Source: Halorubrum sp. CBA1229 (GTDB lineage: Archaea > Halobacteriota > Halobacteria > Halobacteriales > Haloferacaceae). Taken from it: DNA of 64,000 nucleotides. Position numbers and translations under genes: made by a program. Positions 42,152 to 50,506 of this stretch are shown piece by piece. Position 1 is the first letter of the stretch. The number at the start of each line of letters is the position of its first letter. The notes under the pieces are model-generated. The model did not search any database, was not told the origin of the DNA, and saw nothing but the letters and a program-made list of their open reading frames with translations. The stretch spans positions 2,108,001-2,172,000 of the forward strand of contig NZ_CP054585.1 in NCBI RefSeq assembly GCF_003721435.2, read 5' to 3'.

Positions 42152-43183
42152 TTATTTGAGGTAGTAGACGTTGGGGTCGGTCCCCTCGTCCTCTTTTAGT
42201 TGGAACGCGCGCGACGAGTCGGCCATCTTCGCGACGTCGCTGTCGGGGTTCTCGAGGTCGCCCATGTTCCGGGCGTCGCCGACGCAGGTCTCGACGCACG
42301 CGGGCTCTTCGCCCCGCTCCAGCCGGTGCGTACAGAAGCTGCACTTGCGGATGTTGCCGATCGGCGACTTCCCCTCCTCGCGCGACCCCCGATCGACGCC
42401 GTACTCGGGGCTGGTCAGTTCGCCGGCCCCGTCGACCTCGTCGTCGTAGTTCTCGCCGAAGTCGAAGTACCGCGCGCCGTACGGACAGGCGATGTTGCAG
42501 TACCGGCAGCCGATACAGCGGTCGTAGTCGATGTTGACCACGCCGTCGTCCATCTTGTACGTCGCCGAGACCGGACACACCTGCACGCAGGGCGGGTTGT
42601 CGCACTGCATGCACGGCCGGGGCACGTTCGTCCGCGTGACGTTCGGGAACTCGCCGTGTTCCTCCTCCATCACGACGTTGTACGAGACGCCCGGCGGCGT
42701 TCGGTTCTCGGACTTGCAGGCGACCGTACACGAGTCGCAGCCGACGCACTTCTGGAGGTCGATCACCATCCCCCACTTCTGGTCGCCCGCGCCGATCCCG
42801 CCCTCCGGCTCGTCGCCCTCGACCTGCGCCGACTCCGTCGAGACCGTGTCCATCGAGCCGACGGCGCAGCTCAGCGACTCGGCCGTCTCGGTCGAGACGG
42901 TCTGGTCGCCGGCGTCGACCGCCGGGTTCGGCGTCTCCCGATACGCCTCGCCGAACTCGGCGGCCGCGGCCTCGTCGTACTTCTCCCAGTACTCGTCGCC
43001 GGAGAGTTCACCGCGTGCGACGCGCTGTGCGTCGTCGGCCATCGCGACGCCGAGGTCCGTGTCCGCCTCGACGTCCGCGAGCTCCTCCCGCGGATCGGGT
43101 CGCTCGTTCTCCACCATCGCGTCGAGGTCGGCCTTCCCGACGTTCGGGATCCCCGGGAGCGCGTCGTCGTCCGCGGCGCTCAT
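42152..43183 (-). CDS. four-cluster ferredoxin subunit of the molybdoenzyme, with a long N-terminal extension
   Basis: A 343-residue electron-transfer subunit. Four Cys groups occur from about residue 142: CVGCDSCTVAC, CMQCDNPPCVQVCP, CIGCRYCNIACPYGAR and CSFCTHRLERGEEPACVETC, enough for four 4Fe-4S clusters as in DmsB/PsrB. The first 130 residues are unusual: acidic, mostly helical (DEYWEKYDEAAAAEFGEAY), with no cluster site. Typical family members are about 190-250 residues. No export signal is present, so it probably leaves the cell together with the catalytic subunit. First gene of the operon. Confidence 0.92.
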   Translation of the reverse strand: MSAADDDALPGIPNVGKADLDAMVENERPDPREELADVEADTDLGVAMADDAQRVARGELSGDEYWEKYDEAAAAEFGEAYRETPNPAVDAGDQTVSTETAESLSCAVGSMDTVSTESAQVEGDEPEGGIGAGDQKWGMVIDLQKCVGCDSCTVACKSENRTPPGVSYNVVMEEEHGEFPNVTRTNVPRPCMQCDNPPCVQVCPVSATYKMDDGVVNIDYDRCIGCRYCNIACPYGARYFDFGENYDDEVDGAGELTSPEYGVDRGSREEGKSPIGNIRKCSFCTHRLERGEEPACVETCVGDARNMGDLENPDSDVAKMADSSRAFQLKEDEGTDPNVYYLK

Positions 43184-43348
43184 CGCGACCACCCGTCACC
43201 GTTCGTCCCGTCGACGAGGGCTTTCCCCCGCGTCGGCCGGTTAGTCCTGGACGTCATACACGTATTCGTACGCGGTCCCCCGTGGAGAGGGTGATACCAA
43301 TATACTCTGAGTCGCCCCGAAACCGGAGAGACACCCCATATCGCGGGT

Positions 43349-43363
43349 ACCAATACTGTTTGG
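43349..43363. promoter_or_regulatory. palindrome CCAA-N6-TTGG, resembling the Bat activator site
   Basis: ACCAATACTGTTTGG. Its inner part is a perfect CCAA/TTGG inverted repeat with a 6-base spacer. It fits the ACC-N7-TTnG layout reported for the bacterio-opsin upstream activator sequence bound by Bat. It lies about 45 bases upstream of the operon TATA-like element, which is where Bat-type sites act. Binding by the adjacent Bat/DmsR-type regulator is inferred. Confidence 0.5.
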
Positions 43364-43445
43364 ATCGGGGTCGATCGGGGCCACGTCGGCCCGCGTCCCG
43401 GGCGACGGACCGACCACAGGGATTATTCGAAGAGACCGGTTACCC

Positions 43446-43460
43446 CCAAGTATGACTTGG
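43446..43460. promoter_or_regulatory. palindrome CCAAG-N5-CTTGG upstream of the regulator gene
   Basis: CCAAGTATGACTTGG is a perfect 5-bp inverted repeat with a 5-base centre, 69-83 bases before the ATG at 43529. It shares the CCAA...TTGG arms with the site at 43349-43363 and could mediate autoregulation. The similarity of the two sites was seen directly; the function is inferred. Confidence 0.45.
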
Positions 43461-43528
43461 TCGAGTCGAAGTGGACGGACGCTCCCCGGCAGAGGGTCTT
43501 TCCGCTGTCGGAAGACCCCGCGAACCGC

Positions 43529-45376
43529 ATGAACTGGATTATCGCCCTCTCGATCGGACTGCGGCTGCTGGGCGTCGGGTACTCCGTCCTGCTGCTCGCT
43601 CGCACCCGCGACCGCCGGTTCGGCTTCCTGACGCTGCTGTTCTCCTTTATGACGCTCCGGCAACTGCTCACCGCACAGACGGCGAGCACCGGGCTCGAAG
43701 AGCTTCCCGGCCTCGTCGTGAGCGCGCTCACCCTGCTGACGGTGTACTACCTCTCGGAGTACGTCACCGAGGAAGACGCCCTCAAGACGGAACTTCGGAC
43801 GGCAAACGAGCGCCTCAGGAGCTTTCGGAAGGCGATCGAACACGCCGGACACGCGATCTTTCTCACCGACTCCGACGGGACTATCGAGTACGCGAACCCG
43901 GCCGTCGAGTCGGTCACCGGGTACGAGCGGGACGAGGTGATCGGGGAGAACCCCCGGCTCTGGCAGTCCGGGAAACACGGCGACGATTTCTACGCGGATC
44001 TCTGGGGGCAGATCACGTCTGGGTCGGTGTGGGAAGGCGAACTCACGAACCGTCGGAAGTCGGGGGAGCTGCTGTGGATAGACGCGACGATCGCCCCGAT
44101 CACCGAGGACGAAGACGTGGACCGCTTCGTCGCGATCGAGCGCGACGTCACCGAACGAAAGGAGCGCGAACTCCGCATCGAGGACCAGAACGAGCGCCTG
44201 ACGGTCCTGAACAACACGAACGAAGTGCTCCGCGATATCAACCGCGAACTCGTCGCCGCGTCGACGCGCGACGAGATCGAGGCCGCCGTCTGCGAGCAGT
44301 TCGCCTCGTCGGACCTCTTCGATGCGGCTTGGATCGGGAGTCGCGGACTCGTCGACGGCACGGTGAGCCCGCAGTCGTGGGCCGGCAGCGACCGCGGACC
44401 GCTCGAGAGCCACATCGAAGCCATGTGTAGCGCCGATCCGACTCCGGTCGAACGGGCATTAGAGAGCGGAGGCCCCGTGTTTACCGACGTCGAGGACGAC
44501 GAGTCGGAGTCAGGGGACAACAAGCGATGCGTCGTCGTTCCGCTCGCCTACCGCGACGCGGAGTACGGCGTCCTCGGCGTCGTCACCCGCAACCCGGAGG
44601 CGTTCGATCTGATCGACCGGGACGTGTTCCTCGAACTCGGTCGAACGATCGCGGACGCCATCAGCGCCGTCGAGAGCAAGCAGACGCTCATCTCCGACAG
44701 CGTCACCGAGCTGGAGTTCCGGCTGACGGGAGTCGACGAGCCGCTGGCAACGATGGCGGCGCGGCTCGACTGTACCGTCACGGTCGAGCACGTCGTCGAC
44801 GACGGCGACGAGAATCAGATCCAGTACGTTACCGTCGACGAGCCCGATCCGGACGTCGTCGCCGAGTACGCGGCCGACGCCGAGTGCATCGAGACCGTCC
44901 AGCACGTCTACACGTACGACGACCGCGCGCTGTACCGGCTCTCGGTCGGCGGACCGTCGGTCGTCACGACGTTAGCGCGGTACGGGGCCAGCATCGAGTC
45001 GTTCTCGCTCACCGGAACCACCGGACGGCTGGTCGCGCGGGTCGCCAGCTCGAACGACATCCGAAGCGTCGTCAACGCGCTTCGGACGACCTACGACGGA
45101 TTGACGCTGGTCGCGCAGCGGGAGCGCGAGCGGGACGTCCAGACCGAAGCCGCCTTCCGGAAACAGCTGACGGCCGTGTTGACGGAGCGCCAACGAGAGG
45201 CGGCGCGTACCGCGTACTTCTCGGGGTTCTTCGATTGGCCCCGCGAACACAGCGGCGAGGAGGTCGCGTCGATGATGGACATCTCACAGACGACGTTCAC
45301 CCAGCACCTCCGGGCAGCGGAGAAGAAACTCTTCGAGGCGCTGTTCGACGGGACGGGGACGTCCGCCTCGCCGTGA
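43529..45376 (+). CDS. membrane-anchored Bat/DmsR-type regulator (TM, PAS, GAF, HTH_10)
   Basis: A 615-residue protein. Three hydrophobic segments occupy residues 1-75 (MNWIIALSIGLRLLGVGYSVLLLA..., LPGLVVSALTLLTVYYL). A PAS domain follows (about 95-205, RSFRKAIEHAGHAIFLTDSDG), then GAF (about 215-385, DLFDAAWIGSRG), the Bat central domain, and HTH_10 (about 555-608, LTERQREAARTAYFSGFFDWPREHSGEEVASMM). In Halobacterium a Bat homologue (DmsR) sits beside and activates the DMSO/TMAO reductase operon. The same arrangement here, divergent from a molybdoenzyme operon, supports an equivalent role. ATG 43529 is preferred over a TTG at 43457. Confidence 0.88.
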   Translation: MNWIIALSIGLRLLGVGYSVLLLARTRDRRFGFLTLLFSFMTLRQLLTAQTASTGLEELPGLVVSALTLLTVYYLSEYVTEEDALKTELRTANERLRSFRKAIEHAGHAIFLTDSDGTIEYANPAVESVTGYERDEVIGENPRLWQSGKHGDDFYADLWGQITSGSVWEGELTNRRKSGELLWIDATIAPITEDEDVDRFVAIERDVTERKERELRIEDQNERLTVLNNTNEVLRDINRELVAASTRDEIEAAVCEQFASSDLFDAAWIGSRGLVDGTVSPQSWAGSDRGPLESHIEAMCSADPTPVERALESGGPVFTDVEDDESESGDNKRCVVVPLAYRDAEYGVLGVVTRNPEAFDLIDRDVFLELGRTIADAISAVESKQTLISDSVTELEFRLTGVDEPLATMAARLDCTVTVEHVVDDGDENQIQYVTVDEPDPDVVAEYAADAECIETVQHVYTYDDRALYRLSVGGPSVVTTLARYGASIESFSLTGTTGRLVARVASSNDIRSVVNALRTTYDGLTLVAQRERERDVQTEAAFRKQLTAVLTERQREAARTAYFSGFFDWPREHSGEEVASMMDISQTTFTQHLRAAEKKLFEALFDGTGTSASP

Positions 45377-45476
45377 GCGTCGGGAGTGCCTCGCGCCGAG
45401 CATACCGCCCGCCGACCCCCTGAGGCGACTCGCGGGTCCGCCTCGGCGATCGCTAATCGGACAGCGACCGCCGGGG

Positions 45477-45854
45477 TCACCCGTGAAACCGGTACAGCGA
45501 CGTGACGTACGGCAGCCGGTTGAGCATCCAGATCGCGACCGGGAGCCCGACGACCGTGATCGCGAGGAACGACGCCGCGTTCGCCCACAGCAGGCTCAGC
45601 CACCAGCCGACGAGGACGAAGTAGATCGCTCGGACGGCGAGCGATCGTTGCCCCCGCGCCGACTCGGGCTCCGAGAGCGACCGCGGCTCTGCGAGCGTGA
45701 GGACCGTCGGCACGAGGTTGATCAGCTTGATACCGAGCGGGAGCAGGACGACCGTGACGTTGAGCAGCCACGCGGTGTTGACGACGATCGGTGTCACCCA
45801 CCAGCCGACGAACACGAACCACAGCGCCCGAACGAGGAGAGATCGTTGTGCCAT
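45477..45854 (-). CDS. YccF domain-containing membrane protein
   Basis: A 125-residue protein made of two similar YccF repeats, each with RSL-x-VRA-x-(W/Y)F-V-(F/L)VGWW followed by two hydrophobic helices (residues 5-50 and 70-120). The family is of unknown function and sits in the cytoplasmic membrane. It is transcribed convergently with the Bat-type regulator; the 100 bases between them show no further gene. Confidence 0.88.
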   Translation of the reverse strand: MAQRSLLVRALWFVFVGWWVTPIVVNTAWLLNVTVVLLPLGIKLINLVPTVLTLAEPRSLSEPESARGQRSLAVRAIYFVLVGWWLSLLWANAASFLAITVVGLPVAIWMLNRLPYVTSLYRFHG

Positions 45855-45983
45855 CGCTCGGCGTAGACGCCCGGACGGTAAATCCGTATCGTCGATCTCG
45901 GCGGTCCCCGACGCGCTCGGACAGGCGGATCACCCGACACACGATCGTTATTACGATTGACACACGATCGCTACGAAGGAAAC

Positions 45984-47201
45984 ATGGCCGCCGAAATCTC
46001 ACGCTGGTCGCGCCGGTACGTCCTCACCGGAGCCATCGCGCTCTGTTGCTGGCAGGTGGCCACCGTCGCCGGTCTCCCGCGACGCACGACGGTCGCGCTG
46101 GCCGTGTACGGGTTCGTGTTCCACGTCGTGTTCGGCAAAGCCTACGCCCTCGTCCCGGCGTACTTCGACGCCGATCTCGTCTCCGAGCGCGCGCCGGCGG
46201 TCCAGTTCCCCTTCGTCGCTGCGGGAGCGGCGTGTCTCGCGATCGACCCGCTTCTCGCTCGCGGTTTCCGCGTCGATCTCGGTGCTCTCGGCGGTGGACT
46301 CTGGGCGATCGGCGTCGCCGTGTTCGTCGGATCGATCGCGGTGACGATCGGCGGCCCGCTCCGCCGCGGGACGACCGGAACCGGGGACCACAACGCCGAT
46401 CGCCGGTCGCTCGACCGGTTCGCGAACCGCTTCGTGCCGGTCGTGCTCCTGTATCTCCTCGCCGGCACCTACGAGACCGCCGCCCTGCGGATCGGCGCGT
46501 TCCCGCCGCTGATAGGCGTACAGGCCGCCGCGACGCACCTCTTGGCCGCCGGCTCCGCGGCGCTGCTCGTGGTCACGCTCGGATTCCGACTGCTGCCGCG
46601 GTTCCTCGGCGCCCACCCGACGCGACTGTCGGCCGCGCTCGTTCTGCCCGCGGCCGCGACCGCCCCCGCGTTCATCGCCGGGGGATTCGCCGACCGGCGA
46701 CTGCTCCCGGTCGGAGCCGCCCTGATGGTGTTCGGAGTCGGCGGCTTCGCGCTCGTCGTCTTCCGAATGTGGCTCCAGTCGGATACGCGGCGGATCGGGC
46801 TGTACGCCCTCGTCCCGAGCGCGACGTTCGGCGTCGTCGGCGTCCTGTTCGGCGGGCTCTTCGCGGTCGGCGGCGCCGCTCCGGCGTTGATCGAGACGCA
46901 CCTCAGGGTCAACCTGCTCGGCTTTCTCGGCCTGATGATCGTCGGCACCTCGTTCCAGTTCTATCCCCCCCGACTGGACGCGTTTCCCGGGTCGTCGAAC
47001 CGGTCGGCGAGCGTCGCGATCGCCGCGCTCGCCTGCGGACTCGCGATCGAGGTCCTCGGCGTCGCTGCGGCCACCGCGTTCGGCCCCGTGGCGACGTCGC
47101 TTTCGGCCGGAGCGACCGCTCTCGGGCGGTGGCTCACCCTCCTCGGGGCGGTCGGCTACGCGTCCCTCGTCGCGAGCGTGTTCGCGGCGCGGTCGAACTG
47201 A
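45984..47201 (+). CDS. polytopic membrane protein with conserved His, NnrS/heme-copper-oxidase-like in appearance
   Basis: A 405-residue protein with about 11-12 hydrophobic helices. His residues within helices (YGFVFHVVFGKAYALVPAYF and LIETHLRVNLLGFLGLMIVGTSFQFYPP) are reminiscent of NnrS or subunit-I-like heme-copper proteins, but the copper-site motifs are not present, so this is only a resemblance. ATG 45984 is used because GAAGGA lies just upstream; an in-frame ATG at 45957 is possible. It stands alone between yccF and the FKBP gene. Confidence 0.65.
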   Translation: MAAEISRWSRRYVLTGAIALCCWQVATVAGLPRRTTVALAVYGFVFHVVFGKAYALVPAYFDADLVSERAPAVQFPFVAAGAACLAIDPLLARGFRVDLGALGGGLWAIGVAVFVGSIAVTIGGPLRRGTTGTGDHNADRRSLDRFANRFVPVVLLYLLAGTYETAALRIGAFPPLIGVQAAATHLLAAGSAALLVVTLGFRLLPRFLGAHPTRLSAALVLPAAATAPAFIAGGFADRRLLPVGAALMVFGVGGFALVVFRMWLQSDTRRIGLYALVPSATFGVVGVLFGGLFAVGGAAPALIETHLRVNLLGFLGLMIVGTSFQFYPPRLDAFPGSSNRSASVAIAALACGLAIEVLGVAAATAFGPVATSLSAGATALGRWLTLLGAVGYASLVASVFAARSN

Positions 47202-47250
47202 CCGCACCCTCGATGGAATAGACTTTCCGTGTGGCACTCGTTATATACGT

Positions 47251-47721
47251 ATGACGATAGATACCGGCGATTCTGTGACGCTCGAGTACACGGGACGACT
47301 GGACGACGACACGGTGTTCGACACTTCTCGGCAATCCGTCGCCGAGGAGGCGGGCCTCGCCGAGGCCCAACCGGACCGAGAGTACGCGCCGCTGACGGTC
47401 GAAATCGGCGACGAACAGGTCATCGAGGGGATGGAGGAGGGGCTCATCGGCCTCGAGGCCGGGGAGACGGACACGCTGACGATCCCGCCGGAGAAGGCCT
47501 ACGGCGAGCCCAGCGACGACCAGGTCCAAGAGTTCGCAACCGAGGAGCTCCGCGAGATGCTCGGCGGCCAGACGCCCGAAGAGGGCGCCTATCTCGAGGC
47601 CCAGAACGGCAGACAAGGCGAGGTCGTCCACGTCGACGAGGAGGTCGTCCGGGTGGATTTCAACCCCGCACTCGCCGGCGAGACGCTGACGTTCGACGTC
47701 GAGATCGTCGACGTCAACTGA
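47251..47721 (+). CDS. slyD: FKBP-type (SlyD-like) peptidyl-prolyl cis-trans isomerase
   Basis: A 156-residue protein with the SlyD layout: an FKBP half (VTLEYTGRLDDDTVFDTS), the insert-in-flap chaperone domain (about 80-130), and a return strand LAGETLTFDVEIVDV. VIEGMEEGLIGLEAGE is the diagnostic FKBP motif. The His-rich metal-binding tail of bacterial SlyD is absent. It speeds proline isomerisation and assists folding in the cytosol. Confidence 0.93.
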   Translation: MTIDTGDSVTLEYTGRLDDDTVFDTSRQSVAEEAGLAEAQPDREYAPLTVEIGDEQVIEGMEEGLIGLEAGETDTLTIPPEKAYGEPSDDQVQEFATEELREMLGGQTPEEGAYLEAQNGRQGEVVHVDEEVVRVDFNPALAGETLTFDVEIVDVN

Positions 47722-47860
47722 ACCCCTACGTTTAGACCTCCCTGTCTGATCGAGACGCCGTACCGGAACGAAACGATTCGGACGACAACTGATACGCTGG
47801 GTCTTCGGGAGCGACCGCGCGGTCGGTGGGTATACGTCGCCGCGCGCCACAGCACGCGTT

Positions 47861-49105
47861 ATGTCTCCCGCGTTGCGGTGTTACCGGTGTGGGGAACGGT
47901 ACGAGGGCGCGACCCGCGTCCGCTGTGAGTGCGGGGAGCCGCTCTGGTTCGAGACCGACGCGACGGAATTCGCCTGGGCGGACCGTCGGGAGCGCGACGG
48001 CGTGTGGCGCTACGATCCGCTCCTGCCGATCGACCGCCCCGCCGGGCTCGCTCGCGCCGCGGGCGGTACCCCGCTGGTCAGGAGCGAGGGGCTCGACGCC
48101 GCCGCGGGCTGTCGCGTGTACGTCAAAGACGAGGGCGAACACCCGACCGGAGCCTACAAGGACCGGGGCAGCGCCGTCGCCGTCCCGCGCGCGACCGCGG
48201 CGGGCGACGGCGCCGTCGGCACCGTCTCGTACGGGAACATGGCGATGAGCACCGCCGCGCACGCCGCGAGCCTCGGTCGGGAGTGCGCCGTGCTCGTTCC
48301 CGACGACATCTCGTCGGTCCGACTGGAGCTCATCGGTCAGTACGAGCCGACGATCGTGCGGGTCGACGGCGACTACGGGGCGCTGTACGGCGACGCGCTC
48401 GAGCTGTCCGCGACGCTCCCGGTCCGGTTCCTCGTCAGCGACGACCCGGCCCGGATCAGCGGCTACAAGACCGCCCTCTTCGAGATCTGCGAGGCGTTCG
48501 CGCTCGACGCGCCCGACGTGCCCGACGCCCCCGACGTGCCCGACGCCCCCGACGCGATCGTGCTGCCGACGAGCTCCGGCGGGTTCGCCTCGGGGATCTG
48601 GCGCGGGATCCGCGACCTCGAGGCCGCCGGCCTGCTCGACGACCCGCCGCGGCTGCACCTCGTCCAGACCGCCGCGTCGGACCCGATCACGCGGGCGTTC
48701 GACGCCGGCGAGACCGATCCGACGCCACTCGGGCCCGACGAGACCGGCGAGACGATCGCCCACTCGATCGGGAACCCGGACCCGCCGAGCGGCGGGCGCG
48801 CGCTCGCGGCGGTCCGCGACACCGGCGGCGCCGTCGTCTCGGTCACCGACGACGAGCTCCGGGCGGCGAAGCGGCGGTTCGCCGTCGACGGCGGCTTCTG
48901 CGTCGAGCCGGCGTCGGCGGCGTCGCTCGCCGGCGCGACCCGACTGTCGGAGCGCGGCGAGATCGCCGTCGACGACGCCGTCGTCCTCGTCCCGACCGGG
49001 ACGGGATTCAAGGAGCTCGGTGCCGGCGACGCGTCGGTGTCGACCGAGCGGGCGAGCAGGGCGGCGCTCCCGGAGCGGCTCGCCTCGCTGCTCGGCGCCC
49101 GCTGA
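47861..49105 (+). CDS. thrC: threonine synthase-like PLP enzyme
   Basis: A 414-residue fold-type II PLP enzyme. An N-terminal zinc ribbon (CYRCGERYEGATRVRCECG, residues 7-25) is typical of archaeal threonine synthases. The cofactor Lys is in HPTGAYKDRGS (about 101), and the phosphate loop is TSSGGFASGIW. It converts O-phosphohomoserine to threonine if a true ThrC; paralogues with other substrates exist. Residues about 215-230 are a near-tandem DAPDVP repeat (DAPDVPDAPDVPDAPDA), a local expansion likely in a surface loop. Confidence 0.85.
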   Translation: MSPALRCYRCGERYEGATRVRCECGEPLWFETDATEFAWADRRERDGVWRYDPLLPIDRPAGLARAAGGTPLVRSEGLDAAAGCRVYVKDEGEHPTGAYKDRGSAVAVPRATAAGDGAVGTVSYGNMAMSTAAHAASLGRECAVLVPDDISSVRLELIGQYEPTIVRVDGDYGALYGDALELSATLPVRFLVSDDPARISGYKTALFEICEAFALDAPDVPDAPDVPDAPDAIVLPTSSGGFASGIWRGIRDLEAAGLLDDPPRLHLVQTAASDPITRAFDAGETDPTPLGPDETGETIAHSIGNPDPPSGGRALAAVRDTGGAVVSVTDDELRAAKRRFAVDGGFCVEPASAASLAGATRLSERGEIAVDDAVVLVPTGTGFKELGAGDASVSTERASRAALPERLASLLGAR

Positions 49106-49193
49106 CGGCGCTCGCGACGGCCGTCGCGTCGATCGGCCGCCGTCGCGGAGCGACTCGGGGGCAACCGCGGATGGCGGAGGAGGGCGAGCGGCG

Positions 49194-49481
49194 TCACTCG
49201 GTGCGGAGCCACCCGAGCGTGTCGCCGATCTCGAACGCGTCGTCCTCGCCGACGACGATCTCGTCGAGCGTCCCCGCCACGGACGCTCGCACGTCGACGC
49301 TCACCTTCTCGACTTGAATCTCGCAGAGCGTGTCGCCCGCCTCGACCGACCGGCCTTCGCGGGCGAACCAGTCGACGAGGATCCCCTCGGTCTCGTCGAC
49401 GTCGTCCTCCCAGTCGCCGGTCGCGCGGATCGCGACCCGCATCCCCGAGCCGCCGTCGGTCGCGCCCCGTCGGCCGCTCAT
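49194..49481 (-). CDS. stand-alone lipoyl/biotinyl-domain protein
   Basis: A 95-residue protein that is a single lipoyl domain: EGILVDWFAREGRSVEAGDTLCEIQVEKVSVDVRASVAGTLDEIVVGEDDAFEIGDTLGWL. The modified Lys is in QVEKVSV, between the two sheets. There is no catalytic acyltransferase domain. The start at 49481 overlaps the stop of the E1 beta gene (ATGA), so it is co-translated with E1 and would be its acyl acceptor. It looks like a free lipoyl carrier in place of a full E2, unless E2 is encoded elsewhere. Confidence 0.85.
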   Translation of the reverse strand: MSGRRGATDGGSGMRVAIRATGDWEDDVDETEGILVDWFAREGRSVEAGDTLCEIQVEKVSVDVRASVAGTLDEIVVGEDDAFEIGDTLGWLRTE

Positions 49482-50506
49482 TGTTCGGACGCGACCGCCC
49501 GGACGCGCGCTTCGATGTCGTCGGCGTCCGGGATCACCTCGTTCTCCATCGGCCGGGCGTACGGGATCGGCACGTCGGGGACGGCGACCCGCTCGACGGC
49601 CTCGAGCGCGCCGAGGTCGCGGTCGGCGACGCTCGCGACGATCTCTCCGGTGACGCCGAAGGACCGGTAGTCCTCGTCGACGACGACGAGCCGCCCGGTC
49701 TTCCGGACCGATTCGAGGACCGTGTCGGTGTCGAGCGGGACCAGCGTGCGGAGGTCGATTACCTCGACGTCGATCCCCTCCGCCGCGAGCGACTTCGCCG
49801 CGTCGAGGGCGCGGTGGACGTGGAGCCCGAGCGTGACCACCGTGACGTCGGCGCCCTCGCGCTTGACGTCTGCCGACCCGAACGGAATCGTGTAGTCGGT
49901 CTCCGGGACCGGGGTCTTCGGGCCGTCGGGCGCCGGCATCCAGCCGATCCCCATCAGCCGCTTGTGGAACAGGTACATCACCGGGTCGTCGTCGCGGATC
50001 GCGTTGTGCATCAGCCCCTTCGCGTCGTAGGCGGTCGACGGCACGACGAGCTTCAGCCCGGGAATGTGCGCGAACGTCCCGTAGAGCGTCTGTGAGTGCT
50101 GGGCGGCGTCGTTGTACGTCCCGCCCACCGCGGCCGTGAGCACGAGCGGCACGTTCACGTTGCCGCCGCTCATGTAGGTGTTCTTCGCGAGCTGATTGTA
50201 GATCTGGTCCATCGCGACGCCGAAGAAGTCCGCGAACATCAGCTCCGCGATGGGGCGCATTCCCTCCTGCGCGGCGCCGACCGCCGCTCCGAGGTACGCG
50301 GTCTCGCTGATCGGCACGTCCATGATCCGGTCGCGACCGAACTCGTCGAGCAACCCCTGGGTGCTGTCGAAGATGCCGCCGTAGTCGGCGACGTCCTCGC
50401 CCATGTAGAAGACCTCCTCGTTCTCGCGCATCTCGTGGGCGATCGACTCGACCATCGCCCGGCTCATCGTCAGCTCGCGGTCGACGACGCCCTCCGTCTC
50501 ACTCAT
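49478..50506 (-). CDS. 2-oxoacid/acetoin dehydrogenase E1 component, beta subunit
   Basis: A 342-residue TPP-enzyme beta subunit. The family blocks are MSRAMVESIAHEM, NEEVFYMGEDVADYGGIF, YLGAAVGAAQEGMRPIAELMFADFFG, and the C-terminal transketolase domain VTVVTLGLHVHRALDAAKSLAAEGIDVEVIDLRTLVPLD. It forms a heterotetramer with the alpha subunit encoded just upstream (overlap eight bases). Sequence alone does not separate acetoin from branched-chain or pyruvate dehydrogenases. Confidence 0.92.
   Translation of the reverse strand: MSETEGVVDRELTMSRAMVESIAHEMRENEEVFYMGEDVADYGGIFDSTQGLLDEFGRDRIMDVPISETAYLGAAVGAAQEGMRPIAELMFADFFGVAMDQIYNQLAKNTYMSGGNVNVPLVLTAAVGGTYNDAAQHSQTLYGTFAHIPGLKLVVPSTAYDAKGLMHNAIRDDDPVMYLFHKRLMGIGWMPAPDGPKTPVPETDYTIPFGSADVKREGADVTVVTLGLHVHRALDAAKSLAAEGIDVEVIDLRTLVPLDTDTVLESVRKTGRLVVVDEDYRSFGVTGEIVASVADRDLGALEAVERVAVPDVPIPYARPMENEVIPDADDIEARVRAVASEQ

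Larger units (their letters stand above)
43184..43528. promoter_or_regulatory. divergent control region between the molybdoenzyme operon and its regulator
   Basis: This 345-base gap contains no gene. For the minus-strand operon a TATA-like GTATATT (complement of 43299-43305) would start transcription near 43275. The 8-mer TACCAATA occurs twice in direct orientation (43295-43302 and 43348-43355). Two palindromes of the form CCAA...TTGG are present and listed separately. Together these look like regulated divergent promoters. Confidence 0.5.

Noticed and set aside
43241-44413. 390-codon minus-strand open frame opposite the DmsR-like gene
   Set aside because: Shadow of the regulator gene, which has clear PAS, GAF and HTH_10 domains.
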